DNA from: Reticulitermes speratus | Taxonomy: Eukaryota > Arthropoda > Insecta > Blattodea > Rhinotermitidae | Assembly (NCBI GenBank): GCA_021186555.1 | Contig: JAJKFL010000006.1 | Coordinates: 1,847,501 to 1,911,500, forward strand | DNA length: 64,000 nucleotides | Reading direction: 5' to 3' | Shown: positions 21,889-36,346 of the stretch, in pieces | Position numbering within the stretch: position 1 is the first letter of the stretch | Layout of the letters: each line of letters starts with the position of its first letter | The notes under the pieces: generated by a model | Told to the model about the DNA's origin: nothing | What the model saw: the letters and a program-made list of their open reading frames with translations, nothing else | The model's database searches: none | Position numbers and translations under genes: made by a program

Positions 21889-24800
21889 AACTGTCCAGAA
21901 GCTTTCACAGCGAGCGTGTATGATAAAACTTTCCTGGGCCAGCAGCCACATCAAGTGGTTGAGCAGAGAGTGAACCGATGTTTCGAGAAACAGCCCTGTT
22001 CTTGTCATGAGGGAAGTGAATAACTAGGATGTCAGTCATATATACATGTGCCCGAACCCTTGGCTCATGAAGGACGTGAGATACAAATGAACATGGGAAA
22101 CTTTAATGGAGACGGTGGCTTCACATTAAGCTGGCCTGGTATCCTGTAACTTACTGCTAATCAATCAGGAAGCAGGAGCAATCAGAGCAAAACTTGACTG
22201 CAACTTATTCACTCACCACTATGAGCCAAGGGTGCGGGCAGGTGTGCGCATGCACGTGTGTGAATGATGTGGTCTGTCGTCGAACTTATTCAGCTCCCTG
22301 ATGATAAGAACAGATACAGTTCTCAAAACATTGTTTCATTTGCTGTTCCACCACCTGACAAGGTTACTAGCCTGAGAAACTTTTACTGAGTTTTGAATAG
22401 TACTTAAACTGAAGAGGCGCTGCTACAATTTGAAAACAAGATATGAAATATCAGCAAGCACTCATGTCAGGTTCAATGTGCCATTTATAGGGCAGTTACG
22501 TGCAACACGTGTAAAGTATGGTAACACTCACAAATTAGTAACTGCCACTATAAGTGTATGCAGTTTAATTTGTTAATCACCATATTCTTTCCATGACAGT
22601 TACTGTCACTTGCTCAGATTCCAGGTTTTTCTAAACCATTTCATCCAATCTTGTGATATTAATGACTTCCTAACAAATGGAACGAATTTATGCATGCAAA
22701 GCAGCAAAAATTAAACATGTACAGAAGTCACCAGTATATGAATTATATCTTAACCCTTTGTGAGTTTATTTTTAAAGTCAAAACTTAACCATCTCTTATA
22801 GCTTATCATTTGGTATCTATATAGCTTAGTGCTGGTAGTTGTCTGTATGCCAATGACAACTAGTACAAGTCTGTACTCAGCAAAATTAAACTGAAACATA
22901 CATTTTGTCAGGGGGCATGCAAGTGTGGCTATTAAATAATGAGACTAGTTTCAGCTTTGTTAATTAAATTACTGTATTTACATGGTACCATTTGATTCTA
23001 CTGGGAACATATTAGCCTTCCAGGCCCTGAAGCATCCCTTAGGTTATTTTGTGAGTGTGCTTTAACCCTGCCATTTTCTTTTGGATGCCTTCAAATGCTG
23101 GAAAATGGGTTCCTTTGAGGAAGTTTCTATGTTTGGAAAAGAAAAAGTAACACAAGCCAAGACCTGGTAAGGAGCTCTTGAGCATTGGTATTTTTTTTTT
23201 CAGCTAAAAACTGGCACACTGAAATTTCTTTGTGCAATGGGTGCATCGTCTTGGTGCAAATGGCAACCACAAAAATGTTGCAAGTTTGATGTTAAAATTT
23301 GTCAGACTATTTCTTTATCCATAGTCAAATCCCCTGCTATCAATCTGATGTGCAAACGACAAGCCGTTCTTGCAAGAAACCTCACAATTTCCACTTTTTA
23401 AACCATTTCCATTGTCACTCAATAGCTAGGCTGTTCATCCTCTTCCACATCCTCTCTTCCATTTGAAAACTTCTTGTGCCAGAGTATCTTCTCCATACAC
23501 CTCACGTAACAAACTGACGGTTTCAGTGGCAGTTTCCTTCAGCTTCACAACAAATTTCATGTTTAATTGTTGCTCAGTTTTTTAAATCAAGCATGATCAC
23601 AGCAAGTTAAATAAAATAACTTATTACTTGACAGTGTGTCCACATAATGGTGTGGTTCGCCACATAACTGGGAAATGGTTCAGCAGCAACTTGTATTTAC
23701 AGTATACCCTCAGTTTAACAGACTTATACTGGGGAATTGGAGAATGGGGTGCCCATTAAACCTAATGTCCATTATTTGCAAAAGTGTATTTAAAGTCTCA
23801 TATATATATATATACCCCCCATACTAAAAAAGGTTTTCTTCCATAAAAAAACAATGATTTACACAACGAATGTAATGCAGTGTGGTTAACATATATAATA
23901 TTTAAATGACTATAGGGAACTTAATAATATCCCCAAACCCCCACATGGGCACTGCCCCTTAACCCCAGTCTAGGCAGCTTATTTCTAAAGTGCTTGATTT
24001 CTTCAGTAGGTGCACTGATAACTTCATCAAATGTGCGTCTGTTGGCGACATCATGCCTCTTTGAAAAATCACCGAAGCCAACCATCACTTGCTTTACAGA
24101 ATTTTCATGTGCTTTGCCCTTACACAAGCAGCAGATTTTATCCCTACGCCTCTTACGTTTATACCACACAAACACTGCTGTTCGTACCATTTCATCACAG
24201 CATTGTCTAAATCGATTTGTTTCGCTGGCTGTATGTGTTCCCTTGGGCCACGTCTTGCATAGCAGCTAGTGCCCCCTTGGACCACGTCTTGCATAGCAGC
24301 TAGTGCCTTTTGTATCAAAAGCCAACAAGTATTCTGAAGGTCTGACACGCTTACACAAGACAAGCTTTTCAATTAATGATAGCTCTTGCTTTTTCACTTA
24401 AGTGCACTCAAAAATTTCTTCTTGCTTTTCTTGGATCCCATAATTACAAACTTCATTGCAAGAAAGAAAAAAAGTTTCCACAAAAACTGAGTTCACTGAA
24501 AATACTCTGCAGCTGCATCTAGTCACTGTGAAGAGAACGACTGAGATGACATGAAGAACAGCATCTCATCTCTTTTCAAAGGCAGTAGATACAATTTATT
24601 GGTATGTAAAGAAATTGTTTTTTTGAAAAAACACCGTCAACAAATTTTATGAAAACAAACAGGGAAAAGGTTCAAAGTTTTCTCACAGGTGGGAAGTGTT
24701 TACTGGACTTTTTGTGTCTACCACCTGGCCGGGTACTTGTAAAGAATTCCAGCCTAAAAATCTGGCCTGTTAAATCCAAGACCTGTGAAATGGGAATCTG

Positions 24801-25003
24801 TTACACTGAGGGTCTTAGGGCATTTACTTTGGTGATCAACAGTTAAAGTGACGAGCTGCATGTGATCACATTTGATAGGCACACCTCGTCTATCTGGACA
24901 TATACACATCACTCATAAAGGTTTGACTTTCTATTACCAACCAGTTTAGTGACTTTCCTTCTTTTATATATACAGAAAATATCGTTCTCCTACTTATATT
25001 TAT
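21889..25003. other. Intergenic region between convergent FBXO42 and SYF1
   Basis: This holds the 3' untranslated regions of both genes and a Tigger remnant at 23700-24450. CTGATGATAAGAACAGATAC at 22299 followed by GTTCTCAAAAC is a decayed hammerhead-like motif. Otherwise AT-rich sequence with no open frame that resembles a protein. Confidence 0.5.
23700..24450 (-). mobile_element. Tigger/pogo transposon remnant (N-terminal transposase region)
   Basis: One terminal repeat begins at 23700 with CAGTATACCCTCAGTTTAAC, preceded by TA. On the minus strand, broken frames read LSLIEKL, then IDLDNAVMKWYEQQ and SAACVRAKHMKIL, matching the CENP-B-type DNA-binding region of Tigger transposases. An internal duplication of about 37 bp is present at 24240-24305. 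The catalytic domain is missing. Confidence 0.65.
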
Positions 25004-28000
25004 TTACGTCAAGTAACATGTTAGTATTTCAATATCATCATCATCATCATCATCTTCATGGGGTTTCTTCAGACTTCCAAACACTTCATGTGGTATTGGC
25101 TGCTTTTGTACTGGAAGATCTGGAAAAGACAAGGAGTAAGTCTGTTACAAGTTGATGGCAGTGAGACGGATGTAATGACAGGTATTGCAGGATGTACGAT
25201 CATCAGAGAAACGGCACAGATCGGTGTTTTCAGCACTCACGATTCAAAGTTTTGAGGTTTCTACAGTAGTGTGGTTCTGGGTTCTGTTCCTGTGAAACAT
25301 GATGCTACATTGCTGACATTCAAAAGGATATGGCGTCTTCATCTTCAAGGGTCTTAGAATTCCAAGCAGAACCCTCTAGACCTTTGAAGATCAAGGCACT
25401 TTGGTCCTTCAAAATACCAGGAACCAATCGCCACTGACGGCAGCATCATATCCAAAAGGAATAGAATCCTCAATTATTATCTACCTGGGATGCGGCACAC
25501 TGAGTACAAGATTTTGGGGGAGATATGACCTTAACGGTTTACTTACTTTTGGATGAAAGATAAAAAAGGAAGTTATGCCTAATATCAAAATATGAATGAA
25601 TTTAATATTATCCATTCCATGCATTATGATGATAATTGACTGTTATGCCAACAAATGCACATACAATACGTAAAAATGTTAATTATCTGTACATGTAAGC
25701 GCTCCTACATGTTTCAGTGAGTTTTTTACTTCTATAAATTCCTGTGTCACTGTCTCTCCAAAGATGGCAAACAAGTAATGAAACATGTAGGACAGCTTAT
25801 ATGTGAAGATAATTTGTAACATATTTCACATTTTGTATGTGCATTTATTCAGATAATAATTAATTAAAATATGAATGAGTTAAAGGATATTTCAGTTTCA
25901 ATTCCAGTAAATAGAACTGTTTCGTCAATTCTAACGGGTTTGACAAGCGTAAATCACACTTAGGGTTACTTTATTGCTGGAATTTGTGCAGCATCTCATA
26001 ATAAAGACAGCATTTCTGTAAGTGGATCTGTTTCTGCCCTAAGGTGAAGGTGCGGAACGACGTGCAGAGTGCAGTGTGACAGAAATCTCTGCACTGATGA
26101 AATTCCTGCTGAACCCAACCCCATACATTTCTACCCATACTTTACCCTCGGCAGAGAGACATCCAATTACAGAAATGGTGCATTTGTTTTTAAACACAAG
26201 ATGGACAACATCCAGAAACCAGGTAATCTTAAACAATAGTTATGGTACATTACCACTGATGCAGAACAAATGAAGAATTTGGTGGCAGAATAATCACTGT
26301 ATGTACCCAAATATAAGATTACCCCCCTTCACAATATTCAATTTTAAGGAACACATACAAACACACACAACATGTTAACTTTGTGTGTAATTATAGGCAA
26401 CCCCACAATTTTCAAGTGACGAATTCAAGTAAATATGGCAATTGTATGCGACTACTTGACTTTTGGATCAACAATCAGAAGTGATAAAACAAAAATACTT
26501 ATACAGCAGCACACCCACTCCTACAAATTAACCTTGAAATCAGTATTATGAAATTTAGGTTCCAGTGTTTACTTACTATCATCGGCTTCATCGTCTTCAT
26601 CCTCGTCATCAAAGTCTATGTTAATTTCATCAGGATTGACAACTCGAGTTGTGTCAGCTCCATCTTTATCCTGACCTTGCGTCTCCCCACGCACAAACAA
26701 TATGTTGCCACCCTTAGGCTGCTGCTGAGCTATGGAGGCACATGAACAGTATGCAATATTAGTGGAGGCACATGAACAATACGCAATATTAGTGGAGGCA
26801 CATGAACAATATGCAATATTAGTGGAGGCACATGAACAATACGCAATATTAGTGGAGGCACATGAACAGTATGCAATATTAGTGGAGGCACATGAACAAT
26901 ATGCAATATTAGTGGAGGCACATGAACAATACGCAATATTAGTGGAGGCACATGAACAATATGCAATATTAGTGGAGACACATGAACAATACGCAATATT
27001 AGTGGAGGCACATGAACAATATGCAATATTAGTGGAGGCACATGAACAATACGCAATATTAGTGGAGGCACATGAACAGTATGCAATATTAGTGGAGGCA
27101 CATGAACAATATGCAATATTAGTGGAGGCACATGAACAATACGCAATATTAGTGGAGGCACATGAACAATATGCAATATTAGTGGAGGCACATGAACAAT
27201 ACGCAATATTAGTGGAGGCACATGAACAATATGCAATATTAGTGGAGGCACATGAACAATACGCAATATTAGTGGAGGCACATGAACAATACGCAATATT
27301 AGTGGAGGCACATGAACAAGACGCAATATTAGTGGAGGCACATGAACAATACGCAATATTAGTGGAGACACATGAACAATACGCAATATTAGTGGAGGCA
27401 CATGAACAATACGCAATATTAGTGGAGGCACATGAACAATATGCAATATTAGTGGAGGCACATGAACAATATGCAATATTAGTGGAGGCACATGAACAAT
27501 ACGCAATATTAGTGGAGGCACATGAACAATACGCAATATTGGTGGAGGCACATGAACAATACGCAATATTGGTGGAGGCACATGAACAATACGCAATATT
27601 AGTGGGGGCACATGAACAATACGCAATATTAGTGGAGGCACATGAACAATACGCAATATTAGTGGAGGCACATGAACAATATGCAATATTAGTGGAGGCA
27701 CATGAACAATACGCAATATTAGTGGAGGCAACAACATTTGTCTGGGCACAAATAACATGAGCACAACTAGGCAGGTCTTTCTGTACCACAGTGTCCCTGC
27801 TTTTGATAGGTGTAGGTCAATATGTTCATCACTGTCACAATAAAAACCTTGGCAACTGAATGCACTGAACTTAGACACTACAACCTTCTGAGATGTGCTG
27901 CCAATTTAATATGCTGTCCTAATTTACAACTTCAAAGATGCTACTAACCAAATGCCCCAGTGCTGCCACTAGCTGTTCAGTTAACCAAACATAAACAGGA

Positions 28001-31000
28001 CTGATTTTACCTTATATTCACCGTGCATTTTCATTAACTATATATATATTTCTTTTCTATGGCTCGACAGCCCTATATGGGCCTGGGCCTCCTCGTTTCG
28101 TCGAGGTTTCATGATCACACATTTTTTAGACACACCACAGTCGGTAGGACTCCTCTGGACGAGGGACCAGCTCGTCGCAGAGACCTCTACCTGACAACAC
28201 ACAACACTCACAAGACACAGACATCCATGCCCCCGGTGGGATTCGAACCCACGATCCTAGTAAGCGAGCGGCCGAAGACCCACGCCTTAGACCGCACAAC
28301 CATTGGGATCGGCATTAACTATATTTACAACCAACTAAATGCACATTTAATTAAAAACCATTTATGGTTTCTCTATAATTGTCTAAAACACCCCTACATA
28401 CGTTTCGGTCTGCAACCAGACCATCATCAGGGGGTACCAGCTACACTTTTTATAACCCGTCCATATGTTCCTTCAGTAGCACATGCAATGTACATCACTA
28501 CGTCCACTCATATCAGTTGCAGTATCACTATTTTAAAAAACCACACGTTAAAATAAATAAAATGGATACTGTTAAAACTCATGCGAAATACACTGTATAC
28601 CATCACTGGTTTCGTCTTGTTGTTTTGTTCGTAGTGAAGAATTTCCTTGTTACTGCACGTCGTTTGTTATTTGAAGTATAGAAACGTGGTTCTGTGTGTT
28701 GTAGATTATAATTTTATATGCTGCTTGTTTCGTATGTTGCCGAGTTTGTAGTGCGTACTGTTAGGGTGTCTTGTAAACAGTTTACAAGACACCCTAACAG
28801 TGGACTGGGATATGAAAATACGTCATTTGGGTGAATGGTCACCTATGTAGTGCCTACATCTTGAAGGGTCCAGCAGCCTGAATTGTCATGTTTTCACCAA
28901 TGCAGCCTGAAACGCTTCAACATCACTTGCATTACACCCTACTTACCAGGTCGCTCCAGAAGGGCCATCTGAGCAGCCTTAGCTTCCAACATTCTCATAC
29001 CATCTTTAGCTCCAGGTGCAAGATCTGCAACAGTGCCCGACACATTGCTGGCTGCCGACAGCATTTGTGCCGACATCATGTTCACCTGTACACACAATAA
29101 AAGTGGGTTTATGTATGACCACTTCTTGAAAGCCAGTACAATTATTTTAATGAATCTGTTTCTGTTCTTCAAATTAACATTCACATTCACCTTATATTTA
29201 AAGTAACTGCCAGCGGTGTCTTCAATAGTTACATAAGCTAATGTCTGGAAAACTAATACAATGCCTTTAATGTGGTACAGTACAGTGCCAACGTTCATGA
29301 TTACTCAGGACCAAAAAAAGCCATCAGAATCACCAGAATCCATTTTCAGTCCATTTGGAAACCAATTAAATCATGAAGATAACCTATAGAGGACACACAC
29401 TTTTTTTTTCTAACAATCAAATGTCCGTACAGAACACATTAGGTGTACGTGTCAAATGGCATTCAATAATAGCTATTTTTAGAGTTTTAAGGGTTTTAGT
29501 GTGGACTGTGTCAAGGTTCACTTCCTATTTCTTGTCGACACAGACTGGAACAATGTGATCCTGAACCAAACATGTGCAACACAGTAACTGTTACATGTAA
29601 CACAGTGACTGTTAGATGTAACACAGTAACTGTTACATGTAACACAGTGACTGTTAGATGTAACACAGTAACTGTTACATGTAACACAGTGACTTAGATG
29701 TAACACAGTAACTGTTACATGTAACACAGTGACTGTTACATGTAACACAGTGACTGTTAGATGTAACACAGTAACTGTTACATGTAACACAGTAACTGTT
29801 ACATGTAACACAGTAACTGTTACATGTAACACAGTATAAACTGTTACATGTAACACAGTGACTGTTAGATGTAACACAGTAACTGTTACATGTAACACAG
29901 TGACTGTTAGATGTAACACAGTAACTGTTACATGTAACCTCCTCAACATGCTCAATGCTCCATCCTTAGTATTATACAGTCCTGCATAACACACTTAATG
30001 CACTGACCTGAGTGTTATAGGTAGCCTGCACACTGCGCTTAATGCACTGACCTGAGTGTTATAGGTAGCCTGCACACTGCGCTTAATCCTCAGCATCTCC
30101 CTCATTGTGTCTTCATTCCCATGCCGCACTTCAAATTCTTTCCATGTCTGCCAAAACTCTGCTGTCACCTATTGACATTAATGACTGAATTGTAAGAACA
30201 GTTGACTTCTTCTGAAATCATGATATCACCTCAGCACACATTTGAGATTTCATATGCAAGTTCAACTGAAAAACAAATTTCAGGAACTCAGCAATCATCT
30301 TCGCCTTTAAATCATCACAGGTGAACTAATAAAACTAACAAAAAAATAGGTTACATACCCTTGGGTCACACATCTGGCTACAATGGGCATAGATGGCTCT
30401 CGCCCTGTCAATTTCACCGAGTTTTGTCTCCATCTCGGCAAACCTTAGACACATTTCTCGTGCATTTTCCTCTGCAAGCACCTCAACAGCCTTCTCATAA
30501 ATCTGTCGCGTCTTAGGGACTCCATAAATTTCTGCTGCTTTCTTGATGTAAATATTAAACAGCTGAAAACAACAGAAACCTCAATAACTGTGTTCCACTC
30601 AGGTTGTCAAAATTTATTTTTACAAGATATTATTGGTTTATCCTTCAACTAGTTTCATTTAAACTCCAAATATGCGACACTATGAAATACATCACTAATG
30701 TCTCAAAGTAATACTAGTATAATGCTGTCAATTCTAAAGAAGTCTAACAATGGTACGTTACACTCAGGACTACCTGGTGTCTGGCCTCGTCCATGTCTCA
30801 TACTCAAAAACAGACACAACCTTCTGGAAACTGGATATGTTTTCACCTCCAGGTGAAAGGTTGGGAAGGCATTATCAGTTGGGTCTGACGGTGAACTACT
30901 CCCAATGCAGAAACATCAGTGTTCATAATTAATTAGGACTAATAAAACCACCTCAGGCATTGGTATCCATTTTTAATGTAAAATGCCTGCCTAGTTCCAA

Positions 31001-34000
31001 GAAATCACAAAATACCAGTAATAAAAACATAATATAACCTCAAAAAGCATACAAGGAATGAAAGTTTATTTTGAATAAATTACAAACACTTTTTAAAACA
31101 TAAAATGCATTAAATGATTGAAGGAGAGTCTCACTCCATGAGGCTTGTAAGCAATCAACTTTACTTAACGAAAGACCGAGCTTGACTGAACTGACAGTGA
31201 CCTGCAAAACAGCAAAAGAGTGGGGGCAACCAACTCACTGGAACCAGTCAAAAAACTTCAAAATAATGCCATTAAAATGGGTGACCACAAGCTGTCAAAC
31301 TGCCAAGATCGAGATTCATGAACTTTGAGGCTCTGCCGTATACCGAAGTCTGAACATCAGAATTACATAAATGCCATCAGCAGTTAAAGACTGTTAGTTT
31401 CACAACTTCCTGACCGGCTCACAAGAATCAGAAATTAAGTTCAGGATTACATTCTTCTGGGATACGATGCAGTGTCATACTCCAAAAAAATGGATTCCTC
31501 AGCTACATCACATTGAAAACCTCAAAACTTGCTCAGAGATTCTGTTCTTTGTACTACAACCCTACAACATGCAATTCAAGCACATGTTTGTACCCTTACA
31601 CTGAGGAAGCCTGCATTTCACCTCAGAGATACAGAATAAGGAAAAGGCATTAAAAGAACAACAAATAAACACACCTTTGTACTTTGCAAGAATTGACGTT
31701 CTCATTGTGGTATTGCTGAGGACTGGGGTCTTCTGGGATGTGACACTGCATCATTGGGTACATGGTGCTTGACGTTTCAAAGGATCACAGTGCCTTCATC
31801 TTCAGGAACAATCAGTCAAAGAAGAATTATTCTTCATGGCTGAAAATCCTTGAAAATGATGGCAACATTATTCAGTCAGGTACCATTCATCCAACAAAAC
31901 AGTGTCATCCCCCAGAAGACCTGAACCCTCCATCTTGATACTTGCCACTTCCACCGGGGTTGTTTCACTTCTGTCATGCTTAAGAACAGCAAATAAGACA
32001 ACTATTGCTCTCATGCCACCTTACAAGGACGACAGAGAAAAACTGGCCACCAGTATGCCCCAACTTGTGGACTACAGAACTGGCAGGGTTATGCAATCTA
32101 CTGACAGGAAACATGCTAACAGTCTCAGATGAAATAACAGGAAACAAAATGGCACATTTCTGTATGATGCTTAACCCACTGAAGGCTGAAGTTCATGTAA
32201 ATGATACACAAAATTCACTTTCTAACTCACAGTCAACACAATGCATCTCCATTACAGAGACCAAACAGTTAATGCTGTTTAGGAAAATAATTACTGTTCC
32301 CTGTGAAAAGCACATGGAGCACACAAATACATTGTGAAGGCAAAATGCAAGGATTTTGAATGTTAAAACAGGCAGTACATATAGTTACCATAGTGCTTTA
32401 ACTGGTTAATGATAAGGAAACTAATAATGTTCAATCACATAACCGAACTGTTTCATATACAACATGCCTGTGTTGGTACAAGCAGCTGACTGTAGCCTAC
32501 ATGCAGATACACAAGACATTCTGCAACACAAGTCTGGGCAGAAACAGTATACTGACAGCCCACCTGAACTGCTCTTTGTGGTACAGGTAAAGTCCTTTAA
32601 TCCGTCATCCAATAATCCGGCATTCCTGATAACCCAGTGCTCGAGGGAAGTCGTCCTCGATAATTTTTACCAGAAGAAAGCTTCATTAGTGAAACAGGTA
32701 GATCTCAGGAACATGTTCAAAAAGGCTTCCACGAGTGTCTGTACATCCACTGTTGTGGTATCTCCTGACACTCTGTCACCTACCCCAACCACTTCTTCAG
32801 CTACAAAGACTCCATAAAAGACAGAAAAGGACCTTGCTGACCCTGGACCAGCAGATGATGGAGATCTCCAAATGAAATACTTCTCTGATTAATTATGCAG
32901 TCCAAGTATGAACTGAAGTCAGTATACGTACCGTCTGATAATCTGGCACCTGTCCAGTCCCATGAGTACCAGATTAATGGAATTTTACTGTACTAATGAA
33001 AAACAAACAACTGTGTCAGCCCAAAAATGTCTCAAACTGGCCATGGGAGGGAGAGTTGTTGTGATGAACTTATTTATTTATTCTCTTGTTATAGGAGCCT
33101 ATGGTACTATAGCCTATAACCTATGGTACTATAGCCTATAGCCTATGGTACCATCATTTTATAATGGTCATTCCTCAGATGGAAAAATTTAATTGTCATA
33201 TAAAGAAAGTCTAGTGACTGATCCTTCTTACCTCAAACATTTCTTCAGGTAACACAGCCTTCGTTGCTCTTTCATAGACAGCCATAGCGTGTCGAGCCAT
33301 CCCATGTTCTTCTTCAAGCTTTGCATAGAGCAAGTAAAGAGCTGAAGTAAAGAAATGTGATGTCAGACAGAAATCATGCAATACAGACATAAAGGAGAAA
33401 TGGAGGTAAAGCTCCATACATTATCTAGTCTCTGGCACGAAATGGGAGTGACTGGTCAGCTTGATCCTATGCAGCTTGTCCCCTGATCCGTACCGACTGC
33501 AAGCCAAAGCTGTTCCAGACATGGCAGTAAAAAGAATCAACCCTGGCACTGCTCAGCATCAAACCCAGTCACCCAGCACAAAGAATGTCTGACTGGGTTG
33601 TCCCAATCACACCAGTCTACCTGCCCACCTTCGTACATTGCCATATCACCACCAATGGTGGGGCTTCTTCAATTCTGTTTCTCAAGGTAAAAATAAGACC
33701 ACTCTCACAGAATGTAGGAGGAGGTCATTGATACCAGCACATTATCCCCAAATGTTGTAGTAAAATTGTTAAAGGTTAATAAACAACATATAATAAACCC
33801 AAACACTCAGAATTTATTCAAATTTGTAGCATTATGCTGTTGCCACCACTGCACAACTGCTTGCAATTTTGTTGATGCCAATTTGCATGTTACTTGAAAT
33901 TTTGTTCAACGCAGTATAGTTCTAGTTCAGTGATTAAAATCTGCAATCTGTTTATAGATCTGGAGACTGACTGCTCTCCACCACGCCTGAAAGCCAAGAC

Positions 34001-36263
34001 ACAATTTGTATCTCAAAGACCATACAACAAGTATGTGCAAGATGCCTTAAACAGCCAGTTTCAAATTCTGAAATCAAGCACAGATTCTGGGTGGCCCAAA
34101 AAACAACCAACCCGTGATGTATTCCTGTGGGAACCAAACTGTTTGAATGTCATTTGTTGTGGGTAACAACCAGGGACCTCACTTTCTCAACAAATGTTTG
34201 TCATGTGGGTCAGCTCAGGCTCTCAGTCAGCAGAAAAAGAAATTGTCTATACGTACTGTATGTACCCACATGCAAGACCATCTAAGTCACTCGTCCAGAG
34301 GAGTCCTACCAAGTGTGGTGTGTCTAAAGCGTGTGATCATGAAGCCTTGAAAAAAAAGGCGGCCTAGGCCCCCAAGAAGCTGTCGAGCCATTGGGAAAAA
34401 AAGAAGAAGAAAAAAAAAGCATCTAAGACGACCCCCCAGATAAAACATGTCTGCCAAGGCAAAATGTATTTATCCAAATCTAAAACATCCCCCAAAACTA
34501 AACATCTGCTAAGGAAAAATATTTTACTATTAATTTCATAAACTTAATGCATGAAGCATGTCAGATTCTATCCACCTGTACCAGTGTCGCTGTCTGCAAC
34601 GTCTCAGTCAGTGCCTTCATCTTCCTCACACTCACTGCTAACATTCCCATCCTCTGCACTGTCATTCCACAATATACCATCACCAGTCTCATCCTTTGCA
34701 CTGGATATACAGCACTTTTTAAAACCCTTCACAAACACTTCTGGTGAGATGCACTGCCATGCTGTTATCATCCACACTGACTGAATAATACATTTATAAA
34801 CTTACTTGAACCCATGAAGGTTCTCAGTTTTCTCAACATATGATGTTAGTGGTAATAAGAATATTAAACAGTGTGTTCTGGATTTTTGTGTTGTGTCTGT
34901 GGTCTGAGCAGTCTGAGTTCATGGCTCTTTTGTGTTGTGTCTGTGGTCTGAGCAGTCTGAGTTCATGGCTCTTTTGTGTTGTGTCTGTGGTCTGAGCAGT
35001 CTGAGTTCATGGCTCTTTTGTGTTGTGTCTGTGGTCTGATCAGTCTGAGTTCATGGCTCTTTTGTGTTGTGTCTGTGGTCTGATCAGTCTGAGTTGTGTC
35101 TGTGGTCTGATCAGTCTGAGTTGTGTCTGTGGTCTGATCAGTCTGAGTTCATGGCTCTTTTTACAGTTTTTAACTTGTGGATTTGTCCAGGTTTTAGTTT
35201 TCAGTCTCGTAGTTAGTTTTCTTCTCTTTTTTGTCTGCACATAATGATTTGGCGATGCAGGCCTCGGTCTGGCTCCACACGGTACAGTTCGGCACTTCAT
35301 ACACAAATTTAAGACGACCTCACATATTTAAGCACCAAATTTAAAGAAAACACGTCTTGCATTCAAGTAAATACAGTAAATGATCTGCTAAGAGTTAGCA
35401 ACAGTCTGTCTGGTCTCTACAAGCTTACAACATCCTAAACTTCCTTCACAGATGTTATCAGAAGTGATCATTAACTCTAGTGTTTCTTAGATCCTAATTG
35501 AGAAATGTGTATCCTAATGAGGAATACTTAATTGTGCTTCACACTGCTTCTGTTTACATACAATGGACTTATGTCCAAATGCTCCAGTTTATGTTCCTCT
35601 ATCTTTGGTTCCCCAAGAAGTGAGCCTGAGAATGGCCAGCCACACCAGACAACATTAATTGTACGATGGCAATACAAAAAAATGGCATTTTCAGGTTAAA
35701 GCAATCTTATATTGTTTTAATGAAGGCTGAACTATAATTAAATTATAGTTAAGGCCCATTGGTACGAAGATGGCTTACAAGAAGAACCATTTAAAATGGA
35801 CACAAAATTAAATTAAATTACATTACAGAAGAGGTCTGACAAATGAGGACAATAACACCAAAAAAGGGATAAATTGGTAATATAAACACAATATTGCCAA
35901 GCACATGTGGGTAGCACAGATGATGGCTGATGGCAACACAAATTAGACGTCCAAACACACGACTGTCGAAAGGTTATAAGTTGTAGAAAGGCTGTTGTTA
36001 ATTGCAATAAGCCTGTACTTTTCAAACCCACATGGCATGCAAAGAACAAAGCGTACAGACGTGACCCCATTCTAGGCTGACATGCTCTATCACAATTGCA
36101 CTTTGTGATGTTGGAATTCTCACTATTATGAAGCCCACAAGCTAGTTTTCCTTTGTCATTCTGCACTATGATTTACCACTGTGATTCACTCACATTTTTC
36201 ATTGTTGCATGACTCATAATTCCTTCACAGAATTCAAGCTTGTCATTAGCCATGAGATGTTTG

Positions 36264-36300
<37 letters not shown>

Positions 36301-36301
36301 T

Positions 36302-36346
<45 letters not shown>

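Noticed and set aside
26569..26577. TAA after ADDSK as the SYF1 C-terminus
   Set aside because: The sequence is a strong GTAAGT donor, and the conserved VFGSLKK block is found in a phase-matched exon at 25119-25004.
26569..27878. Open frames of 342-406 codons on both strands as a repetitive-protein gene
   Set aside because: The 30-bp period has no stops in three frames, so openness is automatic. A clean, phase-correct SYF1 acceptor lies at its edge and homologues lack the repeat.
29518..29994. 158-codon minus-strand frame rich in HVTVTVL
   Set aside because: It is the translated 21-bp minisatellite in a SYF1 intron.
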